A stretch of DNA of 64,000 nucleotides. Source: GCA-2786165 sp964625775. Lineage in GTDB: Bacteria; Pseudomonadota; Gammaproteobacteria; Legionellales; Legionellaceae. The notes below the pieces were generated by a model. It made no database searches and was not told the origin of the DNA. It worked only from the letters and a program-made list of their open reading frames with translations. Shown one piece after another: positions 1 through 8,814 of the stretch. Position numbers and translations under genes: made by a program. The stretch lies in assembly GCA_964625775.1 (NCBI GenBank), contig CAZVEH010000004.1:3746-67745 (forward strand), written 5' to 3'. Positions within the stretch are counted from its first letter, which is position 1, and each line of letters begins with the position of its first letter.

Positions 1-71
1 GCGGTCAACGCGGCCCATTGTATTTGCCTGAACCCAAGCCCGCAACTTCTGCACACACCCAACCATCATGA
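1..71 (+). CDS. lptM: LptM/YifL-type small lipoprotein, C-terminal fragment
   Basis: Only the 3' end lies in the window. The frame beginning at base 3 reads GQRGPLYLPEPKPATS and stops at 69-71. The two bases before it (GC) could complete a TGC cysteine codon, giving the CGQ(K/R)GPLY(L/F)P signature that follows the lipidated Cys in LptM (formerly YifL) lipoproteins. LptM associates with the LptD outer-membrane LPS translocon, and its gene commonly precedes lysA or dapF. The stop overlaps the dapF start (ATGA), so the two are translationally coupled. The lipidated Cys itself is not fully visible. Confidence 0.7.
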   Translation, partial: GQRGPLYLPEPKPATSAHTQPS

Positions 72-907
72 CCCTTCAATTCACCAAAATGCATGGTCTT
101 GGCAATGATTTCATCTTAATTGATGCGACGCTACACCCTATCACACTTGATTCTCAACACATTGCTACATTAAGCCAGCGCAATACTGGAATCGGTTTTG
201 ATCAATGCTTAGTGGTTGAAACCAGTACGCATCCTGGCGTAGATTTCTTTTATCGAATCTTTAATGCCGATGGCCAAGAAGTCGGCCAATGCGGCAATGG
301 AGCACGCTGCTTAGCACGTTTTGTGCATCATCGGGGTCTCACCACCAAGAAAGAGTTGCGTATTCAAACATCCACAACATTGCTCAATCTCACATTACAT
401 GATGACCAAAGCGTCACTGTGGCATTTGCACCTCCACAATTGGAGCCTAATCAGATTCCTATCGATACCACCTCATCTGCGGTTTGGTATCACCTCACCT
501 GCGGGCAAGAGACGCATCAGTTTCATGCCATCCAGGTGGGTAATCCGCATGCGGTACTGATTGTAGATGATCTGGAGCGTGCAGACGTTACAAACATCGG
601 CCAATGCCTCAGTGCCCACCCCTTTTTTCCGCAACAGGCCAATATTGGGTTTGTTCAAATTCTCAGTAGACAACACATCCAGTTACGCGTGTATGAACGT
701 GGTTGTGGCGAAACGCAAGCATGTGGCTCAGGCGCAGTCGCTGCCGCAGCCATCGGCATGTTGTATCACCAATTAGCTGATGAAGTGCAAGTAAGCCTTC
801 CCGGTGGCGATTTGTACGTCACCTGGCCCCTTCATACTGGCGCGATCTATTTACGAGGTCCAGCAACATTCGTGTACGACGCAGCGCTCTTGGAGGATGA
901 CAGATGA
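68..907 (+). CDS. dapF: Diaminopimelate epimerase
   Basis: DapF interconverts LL- and meso-diaminopimelate in the cytoplasm, supplying peptidoglycan and lysine synthesis. At 279 aa the length is normal. Both halves of the pseudo-symmetric enzyme carry their catalytic cysteine: C75 in GQCGNGAR and C219 in CGETQACGSG, the two-base racemisation pair. The ATG at 68 overlaps the stop of the upstream lipoprotein frame, and the stop overlaps the trkA start (ATGA at 904-907), so the genes appear to form one coupled transcript. The assignment is secure. Confidence 0.97.
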   Translation: MTLQFTKMHGLGNDFILIDATLHPITLDSQHIATLSQRNTGIGFDQCLVVETSTHPGVDFFYRIFNADGQEVGQCGNGARCLARFVHHRGLTTKKELRIQTSTTLLNLTLHDDQSVTVAFAPPQLEPNQIPIDTTSSAVWYHLTCGQETHQFHAIQVGNPHAVLIVDDLERADVTNIGQCLSAHPFFPQQANIGFVQILSRQHIQLRVYERGCGETQACGSGAVAAAAIGMLYHQLADEVQVSLPGGDLYVTWPLHTGAIYLRGPATFVYDAALLEDDR

Positions 908-2280
908 GAATCATCATTCTTGGAGCAGGAACTGTGGGGGAAGCTCTGGCACGCAATCTCGTCAAAGAAGACAATGACGTGGTATTGATCGACAACAGCC
1001 AAGCCTGCTTGGATGACATCAAACAACGCCTGGATGTACAAACTGTACATGGTAACGCTTCGAATCCCAGTATTTTAATTGAAGCGGGGATTGAACAAGC
1101 CGATTTGATCATCGCCGTCACCACGACGGATGAGGCCAATATGATTGGCTGCTTGATTGCCAATAAGTTATTTCAAGTCCCTCGGGCCATTGCACGAATA
1201 CGCTCAGAAGATTACTATCAATACCCTCAACTTTTTAAAAAAAATGTCATCCCCATTCAATCCTTAATTTGTCCCACTGAACTGGTCATCCATCATATCA
1301 TCCGTATGATTGAATACCCTGATTTTTCACAAATACTGACTTTTTTCAATGATTCTGTGAGCATTGTTTCTATTGAAACCCAAGAAAATGATTGGATGCA
1401 AGGTAAAACAATTGCTGAAATAAAAAAGAAATTAAAAAGTATACAAGTCGCAATTATCGCTATATTTAATCATAAACAATTCGTCGCGGTGGAAGACACC
1501 TATATTATGAGCACCAAAGACACTTTATTATTCATGAGCTCGGTAAGACACTTGCGATCTCTATTAAACACGTTGCAACGAAAACGTAATCAAAACCGTC
1601 GCATCATGATCGCAGGCGGTGGACGACTTGGCTGTGGACTGGCCAAACAATTGGAAACCAATTATCAGGTAAAACTGATCGAAAAATCAACCAAAAAAAT
1701 TGAGACCAATGCCAGTCAACTCAATAAAACCATTGTTTTACAGGGTGAAATTGCCGACCGAGAGTTGCTTTTAAGTGAAAACATTCAAGACATGGATATT
1801 TTCTGCGCGCTCACCAATGATGATGAAGCCAATATCATGGGAGGTCTACAGGCCAAATATTTGGGCGTTAAATATGCCATGAGTTTGGTCAATCGTGAGA
1901 GTTATATCGACTTGATTGAAGACAGTTTGATTGATTACGCCATATCCCCGCAATTCATCACCATAAGCAGCATTTTAAGTAAAATACGACGCGGAAACAT
2001 GATCAAAGTTCACCGCCTTCAAAACGCAGAGGCAGAAGCCATTGAGCTCATTGTAGAAGGTAACGAACAAACCTCGGCAGTGATAGGCCGACTCATTTCT
2101 GATATTGAACTGCCGCCTCATTGTATTATGGCAGGTGTTATCAGAGGAAAACGCTTATATTTTATGTCATCTAAGATTATTTTGGCCCCTAAAGATCATG
2201 TGATTTTGCTCTTATTAGATAAAAAATATCTTCATCAACTTGAGTCGTTATTTCAAGTCAATTTGACCTTTATGAGTTAG
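904..2280 (+). CDS. trkA: Trk potassium uptake system, NAD-binding peripheral subunit TrkA
   Basis: TrkA is the cytosolic RCK regulator that gates the TrkH/TrkG K+ channel in response to nucleotide binding. The 458-aa protein has the expected duplicated architecture. The first Rossmann RCK_N begins at residue 4 (ILGAGTVGEALA) and is followed by an RCK_C (TrkA_C) segment. The second Rossmann begins near residue 232 (MIAGGGRLGCGLA) and is followed by a second RCK_C. The start overlaps the dapF stop. trkH follows after 6 bp, so both subunits of the transporter are made from one unit. Confidence 0.97.
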   Translation: MRIIILGAGTVGEALARNLVKEDNDVVLIDNSQACLDDIKQRLDVQTVHGNASNPSILIEAGIEQADLIIAVTTTDEANMIGCLIANKLFQVPRAIARIRSEDYYQYPQLFKKNVIPIQSLICPTELVIHHIIRMIEYPDFSQILTFFNDSVSIVSIETQENDWMQGKTIAEIKKKLKSIQVAIIAIFNHKQFVAVEDTYIMSTKDTLLFMSSVRHLRSLLNTLQRKRNQNRRIMIAGGGRLGCGLAKQLETNYQVKLIEKSTKKIETNASQLNKTIVLQGEIADRELLLSENIQDMDIFCALTNDDEANIMGGLQAKYLGVKYAMSLVNRESYIDLIEDSLIDYAISPQFITISSILSKIRRGNMIKVHRLQNAEAEAIELIVEGNEQTSAVIGRLISDIELPPHCIMAGVIRGKRLYFMSSKIILAPKDHVILLLLDKKYLHQLESLFQVNLTFMS

Positions 2281-2286
2281 ATCATC

Positions 2287-3738
2287 ATGCAATATAAAAC
2301 TATTTTACGCCTCATTGGTTTGTTGCTGGTGTTATTCAGTTTCACCATGCTCCCGCCGTTGTTCATCAATGTTATTTTTTCCGAAGCCATCTGGTTACCT
2401 TTTATTGTTCCTTTTGTGCTTACATTAAGCATAGGAAGCTTATTGTGGTTTACAAATCGTCATCAGCATAATTTATTAAAAATCAGGGAAGGATTTTTAA
2501 TTGTGGTGATCCTTTGGTTCGCTACCAGTTTTTTTGCCTCTCTTCCATTTTTGCTATTTAAAGACTTTCCTCATACAATGACGGATGCTATTTTTGAAAC
2601 CGTGTCCGGATTGACCACTACCGGCGCTGCAGTCTTCACAACTCTCGATGATTTACCCCATACTATTTTATACTATAGACAGCAATTACAATTTATAGGC
2701 GGCATGGGAATCATTATTTTAGCCGTCGCTATTTTCCCTATGTTAGGTATGGGGGGAACCCAATTATTTCGCGTCGACACCACCGGTCCGAAAAAAGACA
2801 ATAAACTCACGCCACGCATTACACAAACAGCAAAAGTTTTATGGATGATTTATAGCCTTGCAACCCTGAGCTGCGCGTGCTGTTATTGGTACTGCGGTAT
2901 GGATTGGTTTTATGCAATTGGTGAAAGTTTTGCTACCGTTTCTACAGGGGGTTTTTCCATGCATGATGAAAGCTTCTTGTATTACCACAGCCCTGCGATT
3001 CAAGTAATCGCTTGCATTTTCATGTTGATTGGCAGTGTGAGTTTCTCGTTACACTTTTTAGCGTTTCAACAACATAATTGGCGGCTCTATTGGCAAGATG
3101 AAGAATTACGCTTTTATATCAAATCACTGACACTTATGGTGGCACTCATCGTGGGTACAATGATGTGGCAGCACTATGATCAATCTAATCCAGCTCGCTG
3201 GATTGAAACTGTGTTTATGATCATTTCTCTTTCGACCACCACGGGTTTCACTCTGGTTTCATTTGATCATTGGCCAACCTTCATTCCTATTTTAATCATC
3301 TTCATGTCTTTGATTGGTGGATGCGCAGGTTCATCTACGGGTGGATTAAAAGTCTTACGTTTGATGTTGGTAGGCAAGCACAGCACACGTGAGTTTGCAC
3401 GCTTGGTTCACCCACAAGCAACCCTAACTGTAAAAATGGACCAACACACAGTTCCTGAGTCTATCATACAATCTGTTACCGGATACGTTTGCTTATTTTT
3501 GGGTTTGTTTGCGCTATTGATTCTAATATTCATGTCTTTTGGTAATAATTTTCTGTCTTCTTTTTCTTCAGTAGCTGCAGGATTGGCAAATTCGGGAACA
3601 GGCGTTGGGGCAATTAGCCATGATTTCAGTGGTCTCAATACCTCTAGCAAATGGCTGATCATCCTCAGTATGATCATTGGTCGCTTAGAATTATATCCCT
3701 TGTTTATCTTATTTACTCGCCCTTTTTGGCAAAAATAA
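2287..3738 (+). CDS. trkH: Trk potassium uptake channel subunit TrkH
   Basis: TrkH is the inner-membrane K+ translocating subunit of the Trk system and works with TrkA encoded just upstream. The 483-aa protein is almost entirely hydrophobic helices. It contains the repeated pore-loop signatures of the Trk/Ktr/HKT superfamily, seen as SGLTTTGA near residue 110, TVSTGGFS near 220, SLSTTTGF near 315 and ANSGTGVGAI near 435, one per selectivity-filter repeat. Length and loop number match the family. No clear intrinsic terminator is visible in the 54 bp to the convergent gene at 3793. Confidence 0.96.
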   Translation: MQYKTILRLIGLLLVLFSFTMLPPLFINVIFSEAIWLPFIVPFVLTLSIGSLLWFTNRHQHNLLKIREGFLIVVILWFATSFFASLPFLLFKDFPHTMTDAIFETVSGLTTTGAAVFTTLDDLPHTILYYRQQLQFIGGMGIIILAVAIFPMLGMGGTQLFRVDTTGPKKDNKLTPRITQTAKVLWMIYSLATLSCACCYWYCGMDWFYAIGESFATVSTGGFSMHDESFLYYHSPAIQVIACIFMLIGSVSFSLHFLAFQQHNWRLYWQDEELRFYIKSLTLMVALIVGTMMWQHYDQSNPARWIETVFMIISLSTTTGFTLVSFDHWPTFIPILIIFMSLIGGCAGSSTGGLKVLRLMLVGKHSTREFARLVHPQATLTVKMDQHTVPESIIQSVTGYVCLFLGLFALLILIFMSFGNNFLSSFSSVAAGLANSGTGVGAISHDFSGLNTSSKWLIILSMIIGRLELYPLFILFTRPFWQK

Positions 3739-3792
3739 AAAATATAAAGCCCATCGCCTCCGCAATTAACCCAACGTAGAGTCCTAAAACTA

Positions 3793-4548
3793 CTAATGAG
3801 TTAGGCTGACAGCTTGTTCATTTACTTTGGTTTCCTCTTCTTTTCTTTCATGATCTTCATCTTCTTGTGCAGCCAATTGGAAAAAATTAGCATGGGTGAA
3901 TGAAAAATGAGACTGGAGTGTTGGTTCGACTGTAGACAATCCTGATGCTGCAACTGGAGTATCCATGGGTGAATGGACAGGTTGGTGATTAGCCACAATA
4001 TTAGAGCTTTGAGAAACATGACTAGTAGCTAACGCTCTTACTGTTTCAGAAGCATAAATCGAGGGCTTTTGCTTACCTCCAGAGTAGATACCAGCACGAG
4101 TTTGCCAATCAGCTTTATAACGTATATTTATATGTCGTGGTTTTAATCGAGTTCTTTCGATATAATCTAAAACTCGAATAACATCTTCTAGGTCTGTATA
4201 GTCTTTTGTATAAATCATAATCGCGTGCAGCCGACCAGGATTGTTTGTAGTAACTTTAGCATCCCAAAGCTCGCCTTTTGCAATGCCTGATTTTATTTTA
4301 CCCCACACCTGATTGACCCACCTAGGATTGATGAACAACATCCACTTACCAACTTTGTCATAATTAACGCTACCTTCAGGATATTTATTATTACTGGCAT
4401 ACAACCATTCGACTTTTTCGTATTCAACTTCGGTTGGATTAATCTTACTATCAGAAATTTTATTTGCCTCTAAGTCAACCTCAAAACTAAAAAAAATCTT
4501 TTCATTTTCTTCGGTAGTCACTATGTCTGATGCATTAATTTCTTTCAT
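3793..4548 (-). CDS. Uncharacterised protein, Bles03/DUF1917-like core with acidic tail
   Basis: Not confidently identified. The core (about residues 45-160) has a GKWMLFINPRWVNQVWGKIK block, then AKVTTN, AIMIYTKDYTDLEDVIRVL, and finally IRYKADWQTRAGIYSGGKQKPSIY. By eye this order of motifs (KWMLF, AKVST-like, YTxDYxDxxDVxRV, YKxDxxTxxGIY) recalls the Bles03/DUF1917 family, sometimes annotated as putative phosphothreonine-lyase-like. The assignment is from memory of the family pattern, not a search. The C-terminal 90 residues are low complexity and end in an acidic/Lys stretch. There is no signal peptide or membrane segment. It could be an intracellular enzyme or a secreted effector. Confidence 0.6.
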   Translation of the reverse strand: MKEINASDIVTTEENEKIFFSFEVDLEANKISDSKINPTEVEYEKVEWLYASNNKYPEGSVNYDKVGKWMLFINPRWVNQVWGKIKSGIAKGELWDAKVTTNNPGRLHAIMIYTKDYTDLEDVIRVLDYIERTRLKPRHINIRYKADWQTRAGIYSGGKQKPSIYASETVRALATSHVSQSSNIVANHQPVHSPMDTPVAASGLSTVEPTLQSHFSFTHANFFQLAAQEDEDHERKEEETKVNEQAVSLTH

Positions 4549-4657
4549 AAATTATTCCCTCTAATAAATTATCTTAATAAGCTATTCAACTAGGGTCTTA
4601 TATGGACTCAACCGTATTGTTGCATAGGGACATAAGTGGAACACTTTAATCCGTCCT

Positions 4658-4680
4658 GGAAAAAAGTCGCATGACTTTTG
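4658..4680 (-). terminator. Probable intrinsic terminator of the carbonic anhydrase gene
   Basis: Read on the minus strand, a 7-bp stem AAAAGTC/GACTTTT with a 4-base ATGC loop ends in a short T run. It lies about 25 bp past the carbonic anhydrase stop. A second small hairpin (CCTGA/TCAGG) sits between the stop and this stem. Confidence 0.5.
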
Positions 4681-4704
4681 CTTTTTTCAGAATTGCCTGA
4701 AACA

Positions 4705-5358
4705 TCAGGTTTCTGACTTAAAACCCATCATGGTATCCGCATAAATAGATACCTCACCTGTTGCAATATCATGATTGCCACCAACAATCCCGCATGCGCC
4801 ATTTTCAATCATTTCTCTTAAGATAGGGCTACCTTCCATGACTGCTTGTACTGTTTTTCTTACATGAATAGCCGCTACTTTCTCCACAAATTCGTTGTTA
4901 ATCGAAGTGCGATTTTCAGTAACAGTTTTTTCAGCAGTAACTGCGGGTTGTATTTTACTCAATAAAGTGGTCAAGTTACCCATTTCTATGTGATCGCAAG
5001 CACCCTTTACCGCGCCACATTTAGTATGCCCTAGAACCACTATAATTTTTGCGCCCGCTACTTTGCAGCCAAATTCCAGACTTCCCAGAATATCCTGATT
5101 AATAATAGTGCCAGCAATTCGAACACTAAACACATCCCCCAAACCTTGATCAAAAATCAATTCAACAGAAGTTCGAGAATCAATGCAACTTAAAATAACA
5201 GCAAACGGATGTTGTCCGTCCGATGTTTCATTAGCCTGTTGCAGCAGGTTACGATTTATTTTTAGATTATCTACGAAGCGCTGATTACCTTTTTGCAATA
5301 AATCCAATGCGATTGAAGGTGTGATAGCATCTTGCATTGCTTTAGTTAATGTTTTCAA
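4705..5358 (-). CDS. Beta-class carbonic anhydrase
   Basis: Catalyses reversible hydration of CO2 to bicarbonate in the cytoplasm. The beta-class zinc site is intact: C58-x-D60-x-R62 (SCIDSRTS), then H111 and C114 (GHTKCGAVKG). The preferred start is the TTG at 5358, because AAAGGAG lies 5 bases upstream and the resulting 217-aa protein has family length. The same frame stays open upstream to 5469, but that version would overlap the ArsR gene by 46 bp and lacks a good ribosome site. It follows the ArsR-type gene at 5424 on the same strand and is probably cotranscribed with it. Confidence 0.93.
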   Translation of the reverse strand: MKTLTKAMQDAITPSIALDLLQKGNQRFVDNLKINRNLLQQANETSDGQHPFAVILSCIDSRTSVELIFDQGLGDVFSVRIAGTIINQDILGSLEFGCKVAGAKIIVVLGHTKCGAVKGACDHIEMGNLTTLLSKIQPAVTAEKTVTENRTSINNEFVEKVAAIHVRKTVQAVMEGSPILREMIENGACGIVGGNHDIATGEVSIYADTMMGFKSET

Positions 5359-5423
5359 TTTTGCTCCTTTAAACCGGTGTTGATAGTCATAGCACTGTTG
5401 TGGCTTGTTCTCATCATTTAAGT

Positions 5424-5807
5424 TCAAGCCCCCTCTATTTTTTGGGGACTCTCGGGCGTATGATTCCAAATCGCCTTTACTTCAGCAACAGCAGTTCTAA
5501 TGAACTCCTCTGATTGCAGCCCCCCTTCAATATAAATCAATCCTTGAAGCAACCAACTTGCCAGCTCAGACTGAACTAAACTATAGAAAGCACGGTTCCC
5601 TTCTTTGCGATACTTGACGACTTTTTTTGCTTTTAGAACGGATAGATGCTGAGATACGGTCGAGTGACTGGTCCCTAATATAGCCTGCAAGCTGTTGACA
5701 TCTTGTTCACCCGTATAGAGCTCCTCAATAATACGAATGCGATGTGCGTGAGAAATAGCACCTAAAAATTCAGCCATTTTTTCGGAGATGATTATTCTAG
5801 CCGGCAC
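5424..5807 (-). CDS. ArsR/SmtB-family winged-helix repressor
   Basis: A 127-aa dimeric DNA-binding repressor of ArsR type. Residues 10-90 form the winged helix: HAHRIRIIEELYTGEQDVN, the recognition helix TSHSTVSQHLSVLKAKKVV, and the wing YRKEGNRAFYSL. The classic metal-binding ELCVCDL box of the recognition helix is absent (SLQAILGTSHST instead), so the signal is probably not As/Zn/Cd at that site. It precedes a carbonic anhydrase gene on the same strand with 65 bp between them, which suggests it controls that operon and itself. Confidence 0.9.
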   Translation of the reverse strand: MPARIIISEKMAEFLGAISHAHRIRIIEELYTGEQDVNSLQAILGTSHSTVSQHLSVLKAKKVVKYRKEGNRAFYSLVQSELASWLLQGLIYIEGGLQSEEFIRTAVAEVKAIWNHTPESPQKIEGA

Positions 5808-5826
5808 TGTTTGTCCTAATATTCAA

Positions 5827-6231
5827 TTATTCATACATTAGAATATACTTATCTGTATTTTGCAATCTTTTTTCACAGGACATGGCGAGGCAAACCAGGG
5901 AACGATATTTGAATTCGCTTATGTCTATATCGCAGGTTATTGCCACGCGTTTCATTTTCAGCTGCTTAGTAGCATACTGAGTTATCGCATTTACAGCTTC
6001 AGTCATGTAACCTTTTCCTGAGTATTGCGTTCGAATCCAATAACCCGTTTCTAAACAAGGCACTTCCCATATCATGTGATGATAGCCTGTTGCGCCAATG
6101 AGAATATTATAGGACTTACGCAAAACCTCGATCTCTTCGTTAAGCTCAACACCATCTCCAAGTTGAGGGGGTGTTAAAAGAAGTCGCGGACTTGTAATAG
6201 GCATCGGTAAATCTAATAAACTTGATTTCAT
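5827..6231 (-). pseudogene. Degenerate GNAT (RimJ/RimL-like) acetyltransferase
   Basis: The 134-aa frame keeps recognisable RimJ/RimL-type blocks: SPRLLLTPPQLGDGVELNE at the start, then GATGYHHMIWEVP, ETGYWIRTQYSGKGYMTEAV (the acetyl-CoA pyrophosphate loop region) and KRVAITCDID. About 40 residues expected between ELNEEI and the next strand are missing. After CDID the frame shifts away from the usual NxRSxxVPERLGY ending. An internal deletion and a C-terminal frameshift therefore look likely, and the gene is probably inactive. A shortened functional variant cannot be excluded. Confidence 0.6.
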
Positions 6232-6243
6232 TATAAATAACTG

Positions 6244-6507
6244 TTAGTCCGATTGACTATTGACTTGCATTTCATAAATCAAATTACTTGTGGCGCCTGT
6301 AGTGGATAAAATATTTTTATTGATGAGTTCTTTCAGCTCGCGTTGTAGTGTTCTGCACGTCACGTCAGGACAAATAGCTTCAAACTGTTGAATGGTAATG
6401 CCCCCATGTTTAGCAATATATTCGATTGCTAATTTTTGCCTATTAGATAAATGATATTGCCTTGCCAAAAGATCTTGTTCTATTGCCTGTTTACCGATTT
6501 TTTTCAC
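6244..6507 (-). CDS. Orphan winged-helix protein (Fic C-terminal-like)
   Basis: An 87-aa protein made almost entirely of one winged helix: LSNRQKLAIEYIAKHGGITIQQFEAI, then TCRTLQRELKELINKNIL and a short wing. This pattern is found as the C-terminal domain of many Fic-family AMPylators and of DeoR-like regulators. It may be a stand-alone transcription factor or the surviving tail of a lost Fic gene; no Fic motif (HPFxxGNGR) is seen next to it. It lies 12 bp from the broken acetyltransferase frame. Confidence 0.5.
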   Translation of the reverse strand: MKKIGKQAIEQDLLARQYHLSNRQKLAIEYIAKHGGITIQQFEAICPDVTCRTLQRELKELINKNILSTTGATSNLIYEMQVNSQSD

Positions 6508-6692
6508 TTCGTTTAATTGAATTGATAATCCGCAGACAAAGTATTCTACATGTCATAAGATTGTCGCAAGATGTGTCGTGAGAATATCGGTGGGAGCGGA
6601 AATCTCTACAAAATTATGAATCAATCGTAACCCCCCAGTGAATGGTTGAAAGAGAATTAGAGCAGTCGCTCTTGAAGGAGTGTTGATGATAT

Positions 6693-7559
6693 TTATAGCT
6701 TCCAGCGTTGATGCATCCACATCCATTGTTCTGGGTGGGTCAGAATAATACGTTCTAAAGCCTGATTGTACGCCAGGGTATTGCGATAAATTGACTCTTG
6801 CGTACTCGGGTATTCTTGCCAAGGGATAGGCTCATAAAACGCCAGCACATGACGCCCATTGGGTAATCGATATCCCGCAGCAGGAACCACGGGCAAGCCT
6901 GTATGACGTGAAAGACTGGCCAAACTGCGATATGTCCCAGCTTTTTTACCAAAAAACTCTACCGCCACACCATCACGATTCACCAAAGAAGCATGTTGAT
7001 CAAGCACAAATACCACTGCATGATTCTGATCCAAAGCAACTTTGACTTGCTGTAAAGCATCTTGTTTGGGAATGACATTCAAACCGGCTCGATAATAACG
7101 ACGAAATAGAATTTTCTCAATCGCTTTCCATCCTAAAGTGCGACGGATGAAATGAAAATGGCCCTTGAATTGCTTGAAATTCAATATGCCGCCCAACGGC
7201 GCAAATTCCCAGCTGCCGACATGTGCTGTCAATACCAGCACACCCTGCCCCCGTGCAGCAATATCTAATAAACGCTCATGCCCAACCACGTCCACACGAG
7301 AACACAGTGCTTTTTCACTCATAAAGCGCAATTGGATCGTTTCTTTGATCGAAGTCAATAAATGCGAATAAAACGCCTGCGCCAAATGCTGTTTGTGTGC
7401 TTGAGATAAGCGATCACCGTAAACTTGATCTATATTATTCATCACAATACGTCGCCGGTACGGGATCAATCGATAAAAGTATTTTCCGCCCTTGGATACC
7501 GGCAACTGCTCAATGTGCTGGCTTAATTCATCTGCAGGCACGGAACACCATACATGCAT
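6693..7559 (-). CDS. LpxL/HtrB-like lysophospholipid (lipid A) acyltransferase
   Basis: A 288-aa member of the LpxL/LpxM/HtrB superfamily, which moves an acyl chain from ACP to lipid A at the inner-membrane inner face. The catalytic HX4E pair is H113...E118 in TAHVGSWEF, preceded by NNIDQVYGD, the usual substrate-proximal segment. FVLDQH and TGLPVVPA blocks follow. It ends an operon of ACP, dehydratase and ketosynthases, so it is the natural candidate to place the product of that pathway on lipid A, as LpxXL does in rhizobia. Its start overlaps the upstream ketosynthase by 32 bp. An obvious N-terminal transmembrane helix is lacking, so the true start may differ. Confidence 0.85.
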   Translation of the reverse strand: MHVWCSVPADELSQHIEQLPVSKGGKYFYRLIPYRRRIVMNNIDQVYGDRLSQAHKQHLAQAFYSHLLTSIKETIQLRFMSEKALCSRVDVVGHERLLDIAARGQGVLVLTAHVGSWEFAPLGGILNFKQFKGHFHFIRRTLGWKAIEKILFRRYYRAGLNVIPKQDALQQVKVALDQNHAVVFVLDQHASLVNRDGVAVEFFGKKAGTYRSLASLSRHTGLPVVPAAGYRLPNGRHVLAFYEPIPWQEYPSTQESIYRNTLAYNQALERIILTHPEQWMWMHQRWKL

Positions 7560-8814
7560 TCATGCCACCAAACCCACGGTTGATCACCATCATATGGTCT
7601 TTGCTCTGATCCCAGGGCCGCGTCTCACGACTCACATCTAATGCGGAACATTCGGTTGCAACCGCATTTAAATTAGCAATACCTGGAATGCACTGATGCT
7701 GCATCGCATAAGTACCCAATACCGTGTCCAAAATACCCGATGCACATAACGTATGTCCCATAGACCATTTGAATGCCGTAACAGGCACCTGAGTTTCAGC
7801 AAACACAGCCGACAATGCTTGTGCTTCTGTCACATCAGACAAGTAACTGCCATTGCCATGTGCCACCACCATTCCTAGCGCCTGTGGTGATACCTCATAA
7901 CGCTGCAAAGTACGTGATATCAAAGCTTTCAGGGGCAATCCACTGGGATCTATAGAAAACAATCCTTGCGCTTCACTGGCTGTGCCACCACCTATCACTT
8001 GCGCATAACAGCGAGCAGAACGTTCTTGGACAGCTTCTTCGCTTTCTAAAATCACTGCACTGGCACCTTCGGCCAAAATCGTACCATCATGCGCCGTATC
8101 AAAAGGCTTCAAATCTTTGGCGCTGAGAAGACCTAATTTCTCATAATAAAACAACGCTTGCGGATCATTCCCGATATCATATCCCACCACCAAAGCACGT
8201 TTGGCTTGACCTGATCGAATGGCCTCGTATCCTTCGATCAGGGCCTGCATACCACTCACTGCATGATTGGTGATGTTGTGGTTTGCACCTTTAAAGCCAT
8301 AAGTAATACCCAAATAGGCCAACACATTATTCGGCAAAATTCTTAGCAACCACATCGGATGGACTTCGGCAAATAATTGCTCAGCAAATATGCGCATATC
8401 CCCTTTGGCTTGAGCCATCAAAGGTAAAAAATCGTATTGTTGGAAATATTTATTGCCTGGAGATCCCACGTAAATCGCGGACTCTTCACCAAAACGGATT
8501 TGATCTTGTTCACTCAATTGGTCTCGATAAGCCAGCAATTGACTATCTTCTATTGCTTGCATACCGGCAGAAATTCCAGTGACATCTTGTCGAGAAATCA
8601 CTTTTAATAATTTGCGATCTGGCAGCATACTGGCTGGATGATAGTCTTGTAGCTCACCCACCCTGCGGTGTGACCAAGTAGAGATATCCCATAGTTTGAG
8701 TTCATCTAATCCCTGCTGACCCGCCAATAATGCTTGCCAAGTTGTATCTGCATTCATGCCAGTCGCTGTGACAGCACCCAACCCCGTGATAAACACACGC
8801 TGTGAGGATTTCAT
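7528..8814 (-). CDS. Ketosynthase-like protein without active-site cysteine (FabF2XL-like)
   Basis: A 428-aa beta-ketoacyl-ACP synthase fold, but the nucleophile loop reads NHAVSGMQ, placing A185 where active KAS II has Cys. Both histidines are kept: H319 in VVAHGNGSY and H354 in SMGHTLCASG. Loss of Cys with retained His is seen in chain-length-factor partners and in malonyl-ACP decarboxylating ketosynthases. It probably pairs with the active ketosynthase encoded immediately upstream. The start is set at 8814 because ATGA overlaps the stop of that gene; a slightly longer frame begins at 8820. It corresponds by position to FabF2XL of acpXL clusters. Confidence 0.85.
   Translation of the reverse strand: MKSSQRVFITGLGAVTATGMNADTTWQALLAGQQGLDELKLWDISTWSHRRVGELQDYHPASMLPDRKLLKVISRQDVTGISAGMQAIEDSQLLAYRDQLSEQDQIRFGEESAIYVGSPGNKYFQQYDFLPLMAQAKGDMRIFAEQLFAEVHPMWLLRILPNNVLAYLGITYGFKGANHNITNHAVSGMQALIEGYEAIRSGQAKRALVVGYDIGNDPQALFYYEKLGLLSAKDLKPFDTAHDGTILAEGASAVILESEEAVQERSARCYAQVIGGGTASEAQGLFSIDPSGLPLKALISRTLQRYEVSPQALGMVVAHGNGSYLSDVTEAQALSAVFAETQVPVTAFKWSMGHTLCASGILDTVLGTYAMQHQCIPGIANLNAVATECSALDVSRETRPWDQSKDHMMVINRGFGGMNACMVFRACR

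Noticed and set aside
3739..3792. Looked for a terminator between trkH and the convergent gene
   Set aside because: No stem with a T run on either strand.
6553..6822. 89-codon minus-strand frame overlapping the 3' end of the LpxL-like gene
   Set aside because: About half of it lies in another frame of a confidently assigned gene, there is no ribosome site, and no domain pattern.
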